A DNA stretch of 19,712 nucleotides from an archaeon (GCA_005239615.1 SBBR01000013.1:1-19712), one strand, 5' to 3'; positions 5,497 to 11,813 are shown, counted from the first letter of the stretch. The notes: a model not told the origin generated them from the sequence alone. Numbers and translations: made by a program.

Positions 5497-6186
5497 ATGG
5501 AAGGTTACTACACGCTGCCTTTTGTCGTGATGAAGCTCAATGGCAGCACCCCTGATGTGGAGAAGTTCAACCAAGGCGTGTTCACCAACACCCTCACTGC
5601 TAGCAGGAACGCATCCATAGACATTTACGGGAAAATAGTCGCGGTGTTCTATCAGAAATATGTGAATGGGGGGTTCTACATAGCGTTCAATAAAAATTAC
5701 GCCCAGAGGCTCTACTCACACCTCTCGTCCTACCTGAGGCTGGGCAAAGTCAGGCTGGAGCCGACGGACATCAAGGTGTTTTTTGTTGTAGGGGAGCGTC
5801 CGGAAGAAATAAGCGGAATGGAAATTCCGGAAAAAAATTCCGTTGTCATGCTGTCGGAAGGCCCTCCGCAAGGCCTGAAGGAACTTACAGGGGAAGAGTT
5901 CGACCGCTTCCGCCTCGAGAACTCTGTGTCTATGCAGGGCCAGGAATTTGATGATGACATGATTATGAACACCGACTGGGGTGACGCGGTTTCATTCACA
6001 AAGGGGTGCTTCCTTGGCCAGGAGATTGTCGCGAAGGTTACGCAGCGCGGCAGGCCGCCGAGGAAACTTGTGGTAAGGGAGTATGACACCGAACCAGAGT
6101 CTACAGAATTTGTGAAGGTCAGGTCAAAATGCTATTCTGGGGGGTGTAAAAAATGGCTCGCCTACTGTTCAGTCCCGAATGAGTAA
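5497..6186 (+). CDS. YgfZ/GcvT-like folate-binding protein
   Basis: This 229-residue protein carries the signature KGCFLGQE (residues 169-176) of the YgfZ/IBA57 branch of the aminomethyltransferase fold. That branch uses folate and the signature Cys in assembly or repair of certain Fe-S enzymes. The N-terminal part, with FTNTLTASRNASIDIYGKI (about 29-47), matches the first folate-fold segment. It is shorter than E. coli YgfZ (about 326 residues), and the C-terminal beta barrel is only hinted at by the last 35 residues (KWLAYCSVP). That tail contains extra Cys residues (KCYSGGCKK), so a 3' frameshift cannot be excluded. The ATG at 5497 is chosen because the TATA-like box is 29 bases upstream; longer starts run antisense through the AlkA-type gene. 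Confidence 0.82.
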   Translation: MEGYYTLPFVVMKLNGSTPDVEKFNQGVFTNTLTASRNASIDIYGKIVAVFYQKYVNGGFYIAFNKNYAQRLYSHLSSYLRLGKVRLEPTDIKVFFVVGERPEEISGMEIPEKNSVVMLSEGPPQGLKELTGEEFDRFRLENSVSMQGQEFDDDMIMNTDWGDAVSFTKGCFLGQEIVAKVTQRGRPPRKLVVREYDTEPESTEFVKVRSKCYSGGCKKWLAYCSVPNE

Positions 6187-6227
6187 GCCTAGACCTGAAA
6201 TGCCCGAAACTCACTCGCCGAAACAGG

Positions 6228-6235
6228 TTTAAAAA
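6228..6235 (+). promoter_or_regulatory. TATA-like box of the rpe-like gene
   Basis: TTTAAAAA is centred about 21 bases before the ATG at 6252 and 27 bases before the in-frame ATG at 6258. The spacing favours a leaderless mRNA starting at the second ATG. Confidence 0.5.
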
Positions 6236-6251
6236 ACAGAATAATGGTAGA

Positions 6252-6908
6252 ATGATTATGGCACAAATCGCCGCGTCCGTGCTCAACGCTGACCTCTCAA
6301 GGTGGGAGGAATGGCTGCCAGAGCTTGAGAAGGCGCGCGTTGACAGGGTACAGTTCGACATCATGGACAACAAATTCGTGCCCAACACTGGCGTCCCGAA
6401 AAACTTCTTCGGTAAGCTGCGTTCCCGCACAAAACTCTTCCTCGAAGCCCACCTCATGGTGCAGAAGCCGGAGAATTATGTGAAGCAGTTCGCGGACATG
6501 GACTGCAAGCTCCTGATTTTCCAAGTTGAGGCCGCGGCCAAGCCCCTGAAGACAATTCACCTTATCGAGGATGCCGGGATGCAAGCAGGAATTGCGGTTG
6601 ACAGGAAAACCCCAGTGGAGAAAATCTTCCCGCATCTTGATGAGGTAAGCCTTGCCCTCGTGATGGGTGTTGATGCCGGATTTGGCGGCCAGAAGTTCAA
6701 CCACTCCGCGCTCGAAAAAATCTCTGATCTCAGGAAGAAAATCGATGGTGAAGGCCTGCAGTGCGAAATAGAGGTGGATGGTGGAATCAACCTCGAAACT
6801 GCGAGGAAGTGCGTGAAGGCCGGCGCAGACGTGCTCGTGGCAGGTACCTTCATATTCAAGCACCCAAAAGGGGTTGCTGCAGCGGTGCGCGAGCTACGCG
6901 GGCTCTGA
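6252..6908 (+). CDS. rpe: Ribulose-phosphate 3-epimerase-like TIM-barrel protein
   Basis: The family interconverts ribulose 5-phosphate and xylulose 5-phosphate in the pentose phosphate pathway. This 218-residue TIM barrel shows the family motifs: AASVLNADLSRW (residues 7-18), DIMDNKFVPN (36-45), EAHLMVQKPENY (65-76), GFGGQKF (143-149) and EVDGGIN (174-180). Three of the four usual metal ligands are present (Asp36, His67, Asp176). The first, the His of the usual HVDVMDG motif, is Gln34. The His in the usual HVEA strand is also Gln (Gln91), and the usual VNPGFGGQ reads VDAGFGGQ. It may be a divergent epimerase or act on another sugar phosphate. The second ATG (6258) fits the TATA spacing best, which would shorten it by two residues. 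Confidence 0.8.
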   Translation: MIMAQIAASVLNADLSRWEEWLPELEKARVDRVQFDIMDNKFVPNTGVPKNFFGKLRSRTKLFLEAHLMVQKPENYVKQFADMDCKLLIFQVEAAAKPLKTIHLIEDAGMQAGIAVDRKTPVEKIFPHLDEVSLALVMGVDAGFGGQKFNHSALEKISDLRKKIDGEGLQCEIEVDGGINLETARKCVKAGADVLVAGTFIFKHPKGVAAAVRELRGL

Positions 6909-6928
6909 TTTGTACCTTCTAAACAAGC

Positions 6929-6935
6929 TTTTTAA
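6929..6935 (+). promoter_or_regulatory. Distal TATA-like box upstream of tRNA-Ser(TGA)
   Basis: CTTTTTAACCCTAA matches the block at 1728-1740 before the other tRNA-Ser. It sits about 200 bases before the tRNA and is followed by a comparable GTGAAA and CTTTAAAT. Confidence 0.35.
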
Positions 6936-6984
6936 CCCTAATATGTGAAATCTTCTTTAAATCCAAGATGAAAGAGGCCTAAAG

Positions 6985-7012
6985 GCTTGGCCCTTTTCTT
7001 TTTTGGCCAAGC
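6985..7012 (+). terminator. Hairpin between the rpe-like gene and the tRNA-Ser(TGA) promoter
   Basis: GCTTGGCC pairs perfectly with GGCCAAGC around a pyrimidine loop, and TTTT follows. It could end the rpe-like transcript. The right arm is part of the proximal promoter motif, so it may instead affect tRNA transcription. An imperfect equivalent, TTGGCC/GGTCAA, occurs before the other tRNA-Ser. Confidence 0.35.
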
Positions 7013-7018
7013 TTTTAA
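7013..7018 (+). promoter_or_regulatory. Proximal TATA-like box of tRNA-Ser(TGA)
   Basis: CAAGCTTTTAA matches the motif before tRNA-Ser(GGA). The expected start site about 27 bases on is near 7042, directly after pyrimidine tract Y1 of the repeat, the same position as in the other gene. Confidence 0.45.
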
Positions 7019-7027
7019 CACGTTTGC

Positions 7028-7133
7028 TTCTTTTTCTTTTTCGTCAACGTTTTTCTTTTCCTCGCAGAGCAAGGCTCTGAGAGGCCTCGTCCCGAAAGGG
7101 ACAAGGTCTTCCTAAGAAAAAGAAAAAGGTTGC
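7028..7133 (+). repeat. Structured repeat copy C, abutting the tRNA-Ser(TGA) 5' end
   Basis: This 106-base copy of the element seen at 1855-1961 and 2071-2177 has a few substitutions (CTCGCAG for CTTGCAG, CTGAGAGG for CTGCGAGG) and one base fewer before the purine tract. The GAAA-capped hairpin, the CAGAGC/GCTCTG hairpin, Y1 (7028-7041), Y2 and the purine tract are all retained. As in copy A, its last two bases are the first two of the tRNA. Confidence 0.9.
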
Positions 7134-7298
7134 GGGGGTGGCGGAGTGGTCAAACGCGCCCGGCTTGAGCCCTGCCCCTTTCTTTCTTTAGAAAAGAAAG
7201 AAAGGTGCAAGGTGCCCCAAAGAAAGAAATTTGGTGGCATGGCAGGAAAGCTACCGGGTCTCCGAAAGGAGGCGCGAGTTCGAATCTCGTCCCCCGCG
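7132..7298 (+). tRNA. tRNA-Ser(TGA) with an 83-base intron
   Basis: The exons are 7132-7169 and 7253-7298. Acceptor stem GCGGGGG pairs with CCCCCGC and the discriminator is G (7298). Anticodon stem CCCGG pairs with CCGGG across the intron, and the anticodon TGA is at 7166-7168. The variable arm is CTCC-GAAA-GGAG and the T arm is GCGAG-TTCGAAT-CTCGT. CCA is not encoded. The gene is a paralogue of tRNA-Ser(GGA) and shares its whole upstream module, including two TATA-like boxes and the structured repeat, which suggests duplication of an entire tRNA-Ser unit. It is convergent with the amidohydrolase lipoprotein gene. Confidence 0.93.
7170..7252 (+). other. Archaeal tRNA intron with bulge-helix-bulge ends and purine/pyrimidine hairpin
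   Basis: The intron lies after position 37. Its inner helix CCTGCC (7171-7176) pairs perfectly with GGCAGG. The bulges are AG^C and CT^A, and the central helix CTTG faces AAAG (three pairs and one mismatch), the same geometry as the other tRNA-Ser intron. Inside, CCTTTCTTTCTTT-AGA-AAAGAAAGAAAGG forms a perfect 13-bp hairpin. A second stem, TGCCCCAAA with TTTGG(T)GGCA, displays the purine tract GAAAGAAA in its loop. Confidence 0.85.
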
Positions 7299-7301
7299 TC
7301 C

Positions 7302-7377
7302 GTCCGGTTGAGCTGGGCGAAACCGGACATCAGGACGGGTTGTCGTACATTTTACCGAAACTTTTGACAAAAGTTTC
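7302..7377. terminator. Two hairpins between convergent tRNA-Ser(TGA) and the lipoprotein gene
   Basis: GTCCGGTT (7302-7309) pairs perfectly with AACCGGAC (7321-7328). GAAACTTTT-GAC-AAAAGTTTC (7357-7377) is a perfect 9-bp hairpin that can be extended by CCG/CGG across a small bulge. They lie between convergent genes and may act as a two-way terminator. Confidence 0.4.
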
Positions 7378-7425
7378 TTCGGAGCTCGTTACACGCGTCT
7401 GGTTACCTTAATGAAAACCTTTATT

Positions 7426-8745
7426 TCACTGGAACGAGAACCCATCCCTGCACAGCTTGTAATCCTGGTGTGCATCGCAGTACTGCCTGCATCTTCCATA
7501 ATTGTCCTTGCAGAACTCGTTACATTTCGCCTCGCTCGCGCAGAGTCCTTCCATTCCAGTGAATGGCGATTTCGTGATGGGCATGACAGTCGCCTTGGCT
7601 CCAGTCTTTTTCCCGGCGAGGAGGTTCTCGGCGTTCCTGAAAGCGAATTTTTCCTGCACTTCTGGTGATAGCCTCGCTATAAAAGCCCTGCCGAACTCGA
7701 CAAGATAAGACCCTACTTCCTCGTCAAAGTGCCAGCTCTCTCCCCTGTCAGTGCCCCACACAAAGCTGTCGGGGTTGGCCTCTATGCGTACCTTCCACTT
7801 GGCAATGCCCCCCTTAAGCATGGAATCGAATCCTTTGCTGAATTCCGACTTGAACGCCTCCTTCGAGTCCGAGCCATAGAGCATTGGGAAGAGTGTCGCG
7901 TCAAGGGACACATAAACATTTGAGTACTTTTCAGCAAGCCTTGCTATCTCATCTTCGACCTCGGTGCCGTGCAGGAGGAAAATCACTTCTGGGTTCTGCT
8001 GGATGGCAATCTCCATTGACTCAATGGTTTCAGGGGTAGGGTGAATCATCACTGCATGGTTCTGCATGTCTGCCACCTTAAACACTTGCATGAACTCCGC
8101 ATCGTCTGGGCTCTTGCCCCTAAAAACAGGGAAGTAGAAGGGCAGCTCACCATAACCCTTGAATAGGCCAGGGTTTGAAGCCGCGACCGAGCCATATACC
8201 TCTGGCGCGAGTGTAGGTTTTGTGAGGGGCGCAGGCATGAGGAAAGGCGCAATTCTCCCCGGATACTTGTTTTCCGTACCGCGCGGGACATCGAGTGAAG
8301 GCTCAAGGAGGAAGTCAAGCACGAGGAAAAAGCCTATGGCCTTCCTGATTCCTTCCCTGTCGAGGCGGCATATTATTTCATCCATTGTAACATGGCTGCC
8401 GAGGACAGCGGGACTGTAACCTGTGCCAGGAGGCGCTGGGAACAATGACGGCATGTGCATGTGCGCGTCAATCAACTGGCCTTCGTAGTAAGGTGGTGAA
8501 TCAAAGTTGAGTGTCGTGTCCTGGGCGCAGACTTTTTGTGCGGCTGCACGCGCCTGGTTTGCGGGTTTTTCAGTTCCATCAACCTTATCTACAACAAGTC
8601 CACTCCCGGAAACTGGCCTTACCGGAAGACCTGCACCCCCGCCAGTGGCAACCGCAGTGGCTTTTTCTGGCGGTTGGCTTGCACACCCTGAAAAAAGCAC
8701 TATAGTGGTGAAGGTCAACCGTATTGCAAAAGCAAATTCTTTCAT
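7426..8745 (-). CDS. Secreted lipoprotein, amidohydrolase family, with Cys-rich tail
   Basis: This 439-residue protein is predicted to be exported and lipid-anchored: the N-terminal hydrophobic stretch ends in the lipobox LFSGC (Cys21). A low-complexity linker (about 22-85) leads to an amidohydrolase-2-type TIM barrel. The barrel has HMH (residues 95-97) on the first strand (LIDAHMH), His235 (MIHPTPET), His259 (LLHGTE) and Asp333 (FVWGTDRG), consistent with a metal-dependent hydrolase or decarboxylase; the substrate is unknown. The C terminus adds a compact Cys-rich segment with six Cys (402, 408, 412, 419, 423, 432) that may form disulfides outside the cell. It is divergent from the FKBP lipoprotein, with a TATA box at 8774-8782 about 33 bases before the ATG. 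Confidence 0.83.
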   Translation of the reverse strand: MKEFAFAIRLTFTTIVLFSGCASQPPEKATAVATGGGAGLPVRPVSGSGLVVDKVDGTEKPANQARAAAQKVCAQDTTLNFDSPPYYEGQLIDAHMHMPSLFPAPPGTGYSPAVLGSHVTMDEIICRLDREGIRKAIGFFLVLDFLLEPSLDVPRGTENKYPGRIAPFLMPAPLTKPTLAPEVYGSVAASNPGLFKGYGELPFYFPVFRGKSPDDAEFMQVFKVADMQNHAVMIHPTPETIESMEIAIQQNPEVIFLLHGTEVEDEIARLAEKYSNVYVSLDATLFPMLYGSDSKEAFKSEFSKGFDSMLKGGIAKWKVRIEANPDSFVWGTDRGESWHFDEEVGSYLVEFGRAFIARLSPEVQEKFAFRNAENLLAGKKTGAKATVMPITKSPFTGMEGLCASEAKCNEFCKDNYGRCRQYCDAHQDYKLCRDGFSFQ

Positions 8746-8773
8746 GCGGGACGAATTCGTTACTGGTTTTGAG

Positions 8774-8803
8774 ATTATAATTGTATCGATGCGGGCTTTA
8801 TAA
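8774..8803. promoter_or_regulatory. Divergent promoters of the two lipoprotein genes
   Basis: AATTATAAT on the minus strand (8782-8774) serves the amidohydrolase start at 8745. TTTATAA on the plus strand (8797-8803) is 29 bases before the FKBP start at 8829. Confidence 0.5.
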
Positions 8804-8828
8804 CGGTTTCGCAGAGAATAAAGGTTGG

Positions 8829-9410
8829 ATGAAACTTATTGCGACATTGGCGCTGGCACTGCTCCTGCTTTCCGGCTGCGTCCAACAACAGCAGCCCCAG
8901 CAGAATGTAAATCCACAGGGAGGTACACCTGAAGCTTCAGGCAATAGCGCCGATGTGGCACAGGTTGGTGTTCAGGCAATGAGCGTGGAGAAAGGCGACG
9001 GCGTGAAGGTAGAGTATGTGGGCAAGCTCACAGACGGCACGATTTTCGACAGGAGCGAGGGCAGGGGCCCACTCGAGTTCGTGGCCGGCGGGGGCCAGAT
9101 GATTAAGGGTTTTGACGAGGCAGTAATAGGCATGAAGCTCAACGACGAGAAGGAAGTAACTATTCCCCCTGAAAAGGCATACGGCGCGGCTGACGCGAAA
9201 GGCCAGAGGATAACCGTGCCGCTCACAGCAATTGGCGACGATGGGAACATTACCATAGGAGCTCCCATATCCACTGGCACAGGCCAGATAGGCAGGGTGA
9301 TTGACATCAATGACGGCATGGCCACGATAGAATTCAAGCACCAGCTCGCGGGAAAAACCCTTTCCTTCTGGATAAAAGTCGTGGAAATCAAAAAGAAGAC
9401 TACCCAGTAA
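8829..9410 (+). CDS. Lipoprotein FKBP-type peptidyl-prolyl isomerase, SlyD-like
   Basis: This 193-residue protein is predicted to sit on the outer face of the membrane: the signal ends in the lipobox LLSGC (Cys17), followed by a Gln/Pro/Asn-rich linker (18-45). The FKBP domain starts near residue 56 (GDGVKVEYVGKLTDGTIFDRS), with MIKGFDEAVIGMK at 91-103 and PPEKAYG at 113-119. It carries the SlyD-type insert-in-flap segment (about 125-170) and the return motif QLAGKTLSF (172-180). SlyD-like proteins act as prolyl isomerase and holdase chaperone, here presumably for exported proteins. The ATG at 8829 fits both the TATA box and the signal peptide; an upstream in-frame start at 8781 would add a non-signal extension. 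Confidence 0.9.
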   Translation: MKLIATLALALLLLSGCVQQQQPQQNVNPQGGTPEASGNSADVAQVGVQAMSVEKGDGVKVEYVGKLTDGTIFDRSEGRGPLEFVAGGGQMIKGFDEAVIGMKLNDEKEVTIPPEKAYGAADAKGQRITVPLTAIGDDGNITIGAPISTGTGQIGRVIDINDGMATIEFKHQLAGKTLSFWIKVVEIKKKTTQ

Positions 9411-9436
9411 TGGCTCCGAATTACTTATAACCCTAA

Positions 9437-9445
9437 AAATATAAA
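9437..9445 (+). promoter_or_regulatory. TATA-like box of the HIT gene
   Basis: AAATATAAA is centred about 27 bases before GTG 9469 and 37 before ATG 9478. The preferred ATG would have a leader of about 10 bases. Confidence 0.4.
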
Positions 9446-9477
9446 GGGATGAAGGTCCTTGTTTTACAGTGGTGCCG

Positions 9478-9891
9478 ATGTCTGACGACTGCATCTTCTG
9501 CAAGATAATCGGGAAGAAAATCCCATCCAAAATCCTCTATGAGGACGAGCAGGTTATCTCCTTCCTTGATGTTTACCCTTCCGCAAAAGGCCATGCGCTC
9601 GTCCTTCCTAAGAACCACTACCAGACTCTCCTCGACATTCCCGATGCTGAGCTGAAGGAGGTTGTAAGGATTGTGCAGAAAATCGGCGCAGCTGCAATGA
9701 AGGCAACAAAGGCGGACGGCTTCAACGTGGTGCAGAACAACATGGAGGCTGCAGGGCAGGTGATACACCACCTCCATTTCCATGTCATTCCGCGTTTTGT
9801 CAACGACAGCCTGAAGATGCATTTGGGCTCGCGCAAAGCTGAGGAAGAGGAGCTGTGCGAATGGGAGAAGAGGATTAAGGGGCATTTGTAA
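9478..9891 (+). CDS. HIT-family nucleotide hydrolase/transferase
   Basis: This 137-residue protein is a histidine-triad protein of the Hint/protein kinase C-interacting type, which hydrolyses nucleoside phosphoramidates or other alpha-phosphate-linked nucleotides. The triad HLHFH is at residues 98-102, within IHHLHFHVIPR. The N-terminal CIFC (5-8) is the zinc-type motif found in many prokaryotic and archaeal members, and the sheet motif VLPKNHY is at 42-48. The length is usual for the family. I start at the ATG at 9478 because the protein conventionally begins just before CIFC; two in-frame GTG codons (9469, 9472) could add three residues. It sits upstream of tRNA-Leu in the same orientation, and each has its own TATA box. 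Confidence 0.9.
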   Translation: MSDDCIFCKIIGKKIPSKILYEDEQVISFLDVYPSAKGHALVLPKNHYQTLLDIPDAELKEVVRIVQKIGAAAMKATKADGFNVVQNNMEAAGQVIHHLHFHVIPRFVNDSLKMHLGSRKAEEEELCEWEKRIKGHL

Positions 9892-9912
9892 AGCCGCTGG
9901 TTTCAGGATGGG

Positions 9913-9924
9913 AAATATTAAAAG
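9913..9924 (+). promoter_or_regulatory. TATA-like box of tRNA-Leu
   Basis: AAATATTAAAAG predicts a start near 9946, leaving a leader of about 15 bases. This short, unstructured leader contrasts with the long ones on the tRNA-Ser genes. Confidence 0.5.
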
Positions 9925-9960
9925 GCGAACCCAGCCTTTTTCTACAGTGCATTGATTAAT

Positions 9961-10046
9961 GCGGGAGTCCGATAGCCCGGTCAATTCGGCGTGGTTGAGG
10001 TCCACGTGGCTCAGTGCCTTCGCAGGTTCAAATCCTGCCTCCCGCA
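9961..10046 (+). tRNA. tRNA-Leu(GAG), no intron
   Basis: Acceptor stem GCGGGAG pairs with CTCCCGC and the discriminator is A (10046). Anticodon stem CGTGG pairs with CCACG, the loop is TTGAGGT, and the anticodon GAG is at 9997-9999. The long variable arm contains GGC/GCC, and the T arm is GCAGG-TTCAAAT-CCTGC. CCA is not encoded. A run of six T at 10050-10055 directly downstream may be the terminator. Confidence 0.95.
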
Positions 10047-10048
10047 AA

Positions 10049-10056
10049 ATTTTTTC
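10049..10056 (+). terminator. T-run after tRNA-Leu
   Basis: A run of T three bases after the tRNA 3' end fits archaeal T-tract termination. The preceding AAAA makes the same AT-rich stretch a weak TATA candidate for the next gene at 10071. Confidence 0.4.
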
Positions 10057-10070
10057 TTTCCGGCATTTGT

Positions 10071-10781
10071 ATGGTGAAGTCAATGTCAGGCCACGGCGAG
10101 CAAGAAGAAGGGGGTCACGATGACTCCGGCGGCCATGGTGAAGAGGCCCACGAAGAGGGGTACGGCTATGACGAGGACCAGGGTGATCGGCACGACGAAA
10201 GGTCAAATGAAGAGCACTCTGACGACCAACGGCATGGAGACGCGGGGCATAAGGAGCATGCGCACGTGGAGAAGCACGAGGAAAAGCCTGCAGGGGATTC
10301 CGTCCAAAACGTCCACGGCAGGAAAAAGAGCATAACAGAATCTGAGGTCTTTATCCTCCTCGGCCTTGCGGTTCTGGGCAGGGTGCTGCTGAAGGTAACC
10401 CCGCTCGTGAACATCCCCTCGGTAGAGCCCATCATACCGATTGCGGTTTTCGCCGGCCTTGCTTACGGCACCGAGGCCGGCATCATAGTCGGCCTGCTTG
10501 CGTACCCTATCTCCAACATTTTCCTGCCGAGCGAGTTCTTCGGCATGTGGATTCTCTGGCAGGCAGTCGGAGGAGCAGTGGCAGGCGGCCTCGCTGGCCT
10601 GGCAAGGAAGGCGACATTCAACAACCTCTTGTGGTACACGGTGCTCGGCACGGTTCTCTTCGAGCTCGCGGTCAACCTTCCCGACCAGCTGCTGCTAGTG
10701 TGGCCCTTCTCCTTCATACATATCGCTTCGAACTTCTTTTTTGCCAGCCTCATAGGCATGTTCGTGCTGAAGGAAAAGTAA
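10071..10781 (+). CDS. ECF-transporter S-component-like membrane protein with His/Asp/Glu-rich N-terminal domain
   Basis: This 236-residue protein has two parts. Residues 1-85 are hydrophilic and dominated by His (12), Asp, Glu and Gly with no hydrophobic core, suggesting a flexible metal-binding or sensing segment on one side of the membrane. Residues 92-236 form about five hydrophobic spans with the layout of an energy-coupling-factor substrate-binding subunit: IPSVEPIIPIAVFAGLAYG, then GIIVGLLAYPISN, then AVGGAVAGGLAGL. The family binds vitamins or metal ions. The His-rich head suggests nickel, cobalt or zinc, which is inference. No ATPase or T component is in the window. Starts at 10071 and 10083 are both possible; I use 10071 because it fits an AT-rich box about 22-25 bases upstream. 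A start inside the tRNA gene is rejected. Confidence 0.7.
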   Translation: MVKSMSGHGEQEEGGHDDSGGHGEEAHEEGYGYDEDQGDRHDERSNEEHSDDQRHGDAGHKEHAHVEKHEEKPAGDSVQNVHGRKKSITESEVFILLGLAVLGRVLLKVTPLVNIPSVEPIIPIAVFAGLAYGTEAGIIVGLLAYPISNIFLPSEFFGMWILWQAVGGAVAGGLAGLARKATFNNLLWYTVLGTVLFELAVNLPDQLLLVWPFSFIHIASNFFFASLIGMFVLKEK

Positions 10782-10789
10782 TTTATACC
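10780..10789 (+). promoter_or_regulatory. TATA-like box of the membrane-anchored protein gene
   Basis: AATTTATACC overlaps the preceding stop codon and is centred 27 bases before the ATG at 10812, predicting a leaderless mRNA. Confidence 0.5.
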
Positions 10790-10811
10790 GCCACGCCATT
10801 GGATTTATATC

Positions 10812-11786
10812 ATGGACGAGAAACTTAAGAAGAACGTTTTCCACCTCGGCATCCTGCTGATACTCATAGTCGTGCTCATTTTCACCTTGGTGTTTACAGG
10901 AATCCTCAGCTGCGGCCAAATTCCGGGGGGCTGCGAAATCTACTACACAATCATAAAGGGCGACGGCCAGCCCGTGGTTCTCATTGCGTACGGCGAGGGC
11001 GGCATTGGAGACTCACAGAAGCTTGAGGCGGTGCTCGCGGGAAGGGAGGTGCTGAACGCGAGGGTGAAAACCATGAATATGGATCGCCTCACATACGGCA
11101 ACGTCACCGAGTACCAGATGATTATAGTGGAAGGCGCGCGGAAAATCTGCACAGACAAGCTTAAGGTGTTCATGTACTACGTTAATGCCGGCGGCAGGCT
11201 CGTGTGGACGGGCGATGCCGGCACACAGCTCTGCGACGGCACTGCAGGAACGCCCCTCGACACCTACCTGAAAGACAAGGAAAGGAACGAGGGAGGCAAG
11301 GACCAGATTATAGGGCCTTGGGCGAGGAAGGACGGGGACAAACAGGTGGGCTTCGACGAGTTCCTTGGCATTGATTACATCGGCAACAGGTGCGAGTTCT
11401 CGGAGTGCAGGAAAGGCGAGGTCGCTGGATACATACAGTCAGTGAAGGGCGACCACAAGCTTGTGTACGGCCTCAGCCCCAGCTTCCCATACTCAGGCGA
11501 TTTTGGCATTGTGAAGCTGAGGAACGAGAGTGACGTGAGGCTGGTTGCGGCGCTCGACTACGGGACGAGCTTCCTCGTGCAGGCAAAGGGCACTGCAGGC
11601 AAGCCGTGGATTGAGGAGGGGAAAAATTACAGCCTTGGCCAGAAGCTGCCTTTCATTGTTTCCAGTGGGGTAGGTGATAGGGTGGCTTACTACGCCGCGC
11701 CGATTGAGTCATTTGTGTCAGAGGAGCAGCCGCAGAAGAACCGCGCAATAGTGGAGCAACTCTACTACGGGATGCTGTACAAGTGA
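10812..11786 (+). CDS. Membrane-anchored protein with possible amidotransferase-like fold
   Basis: This 324-residue protein has one N-terminal membrane span (about residues 10-32) after a short Lys-rich cytoplasmic tail, so most of it should lie outside the cell. Residues about 54-135 resemble the flavodoxin-like fold of class I amidotransferase/ThuA-type domains: a strand PVVLIAYG, then YQMIIVEGARK, then VFMYYVNAGGRLVWTGDAG. There the phrase 'sheet, gap, helix, GGxLVxTGD' is typical. No nucleophile Cys is evident at the usual elbow, so it is probably not a working amidotransferase. Six Cys (34, 41 and others at about 113, 137, 195 and 200) may form disulfides. The C-terminal half is not recognised. 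It has its own TATA box and shares no clear operon with the ECF-like gene. Confidence 0.6.
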   Translation: MDEKLKKNVFHLGILLILIVVLIFTLVFTGILSCGQIPGGCEIYYTIIKGDGQPVVLIAYGEGGIGDSQKLEAVLAGREVLNARVKTMNMDRLTYGNVTEYQMIIVEGARKICTDKLKVFMYYVNAGGRLVWTGDAGTQLCDGTAGTPLDTYLKDKERNEGGKDQIIGPWARKDGDKQVGFDEFLGIDYIGNRCEFSECRKGEVAGYIQSVKGDHKLVYGLSPSFPYSGDFGIVKLRNESDVRLVAALDYGTSFLVQAKGTAGKPWIEEGKNYSLGQKLPFIVSSGVGDRVAYYAAPIESFVSEEQPQKNRAIVEQLYYGMLYK

Positions 11787-11813
11787 TCCATGCTATTGAT
11801 GAATCCCAAAGCC

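Noticed and set aside
7112..7411. ORFs of 68-73 codons over tRNA-Ser(TGA)
   Set aside because: They read through the tRNA exons and intron and have no supporting start signals.
9433..10206. Minus-strand 257-codon ORF across the HIT gene and tRNA-Leu
   Set aside because: It runs antisense through two well supported genes and its translation looks like a shadow frame.
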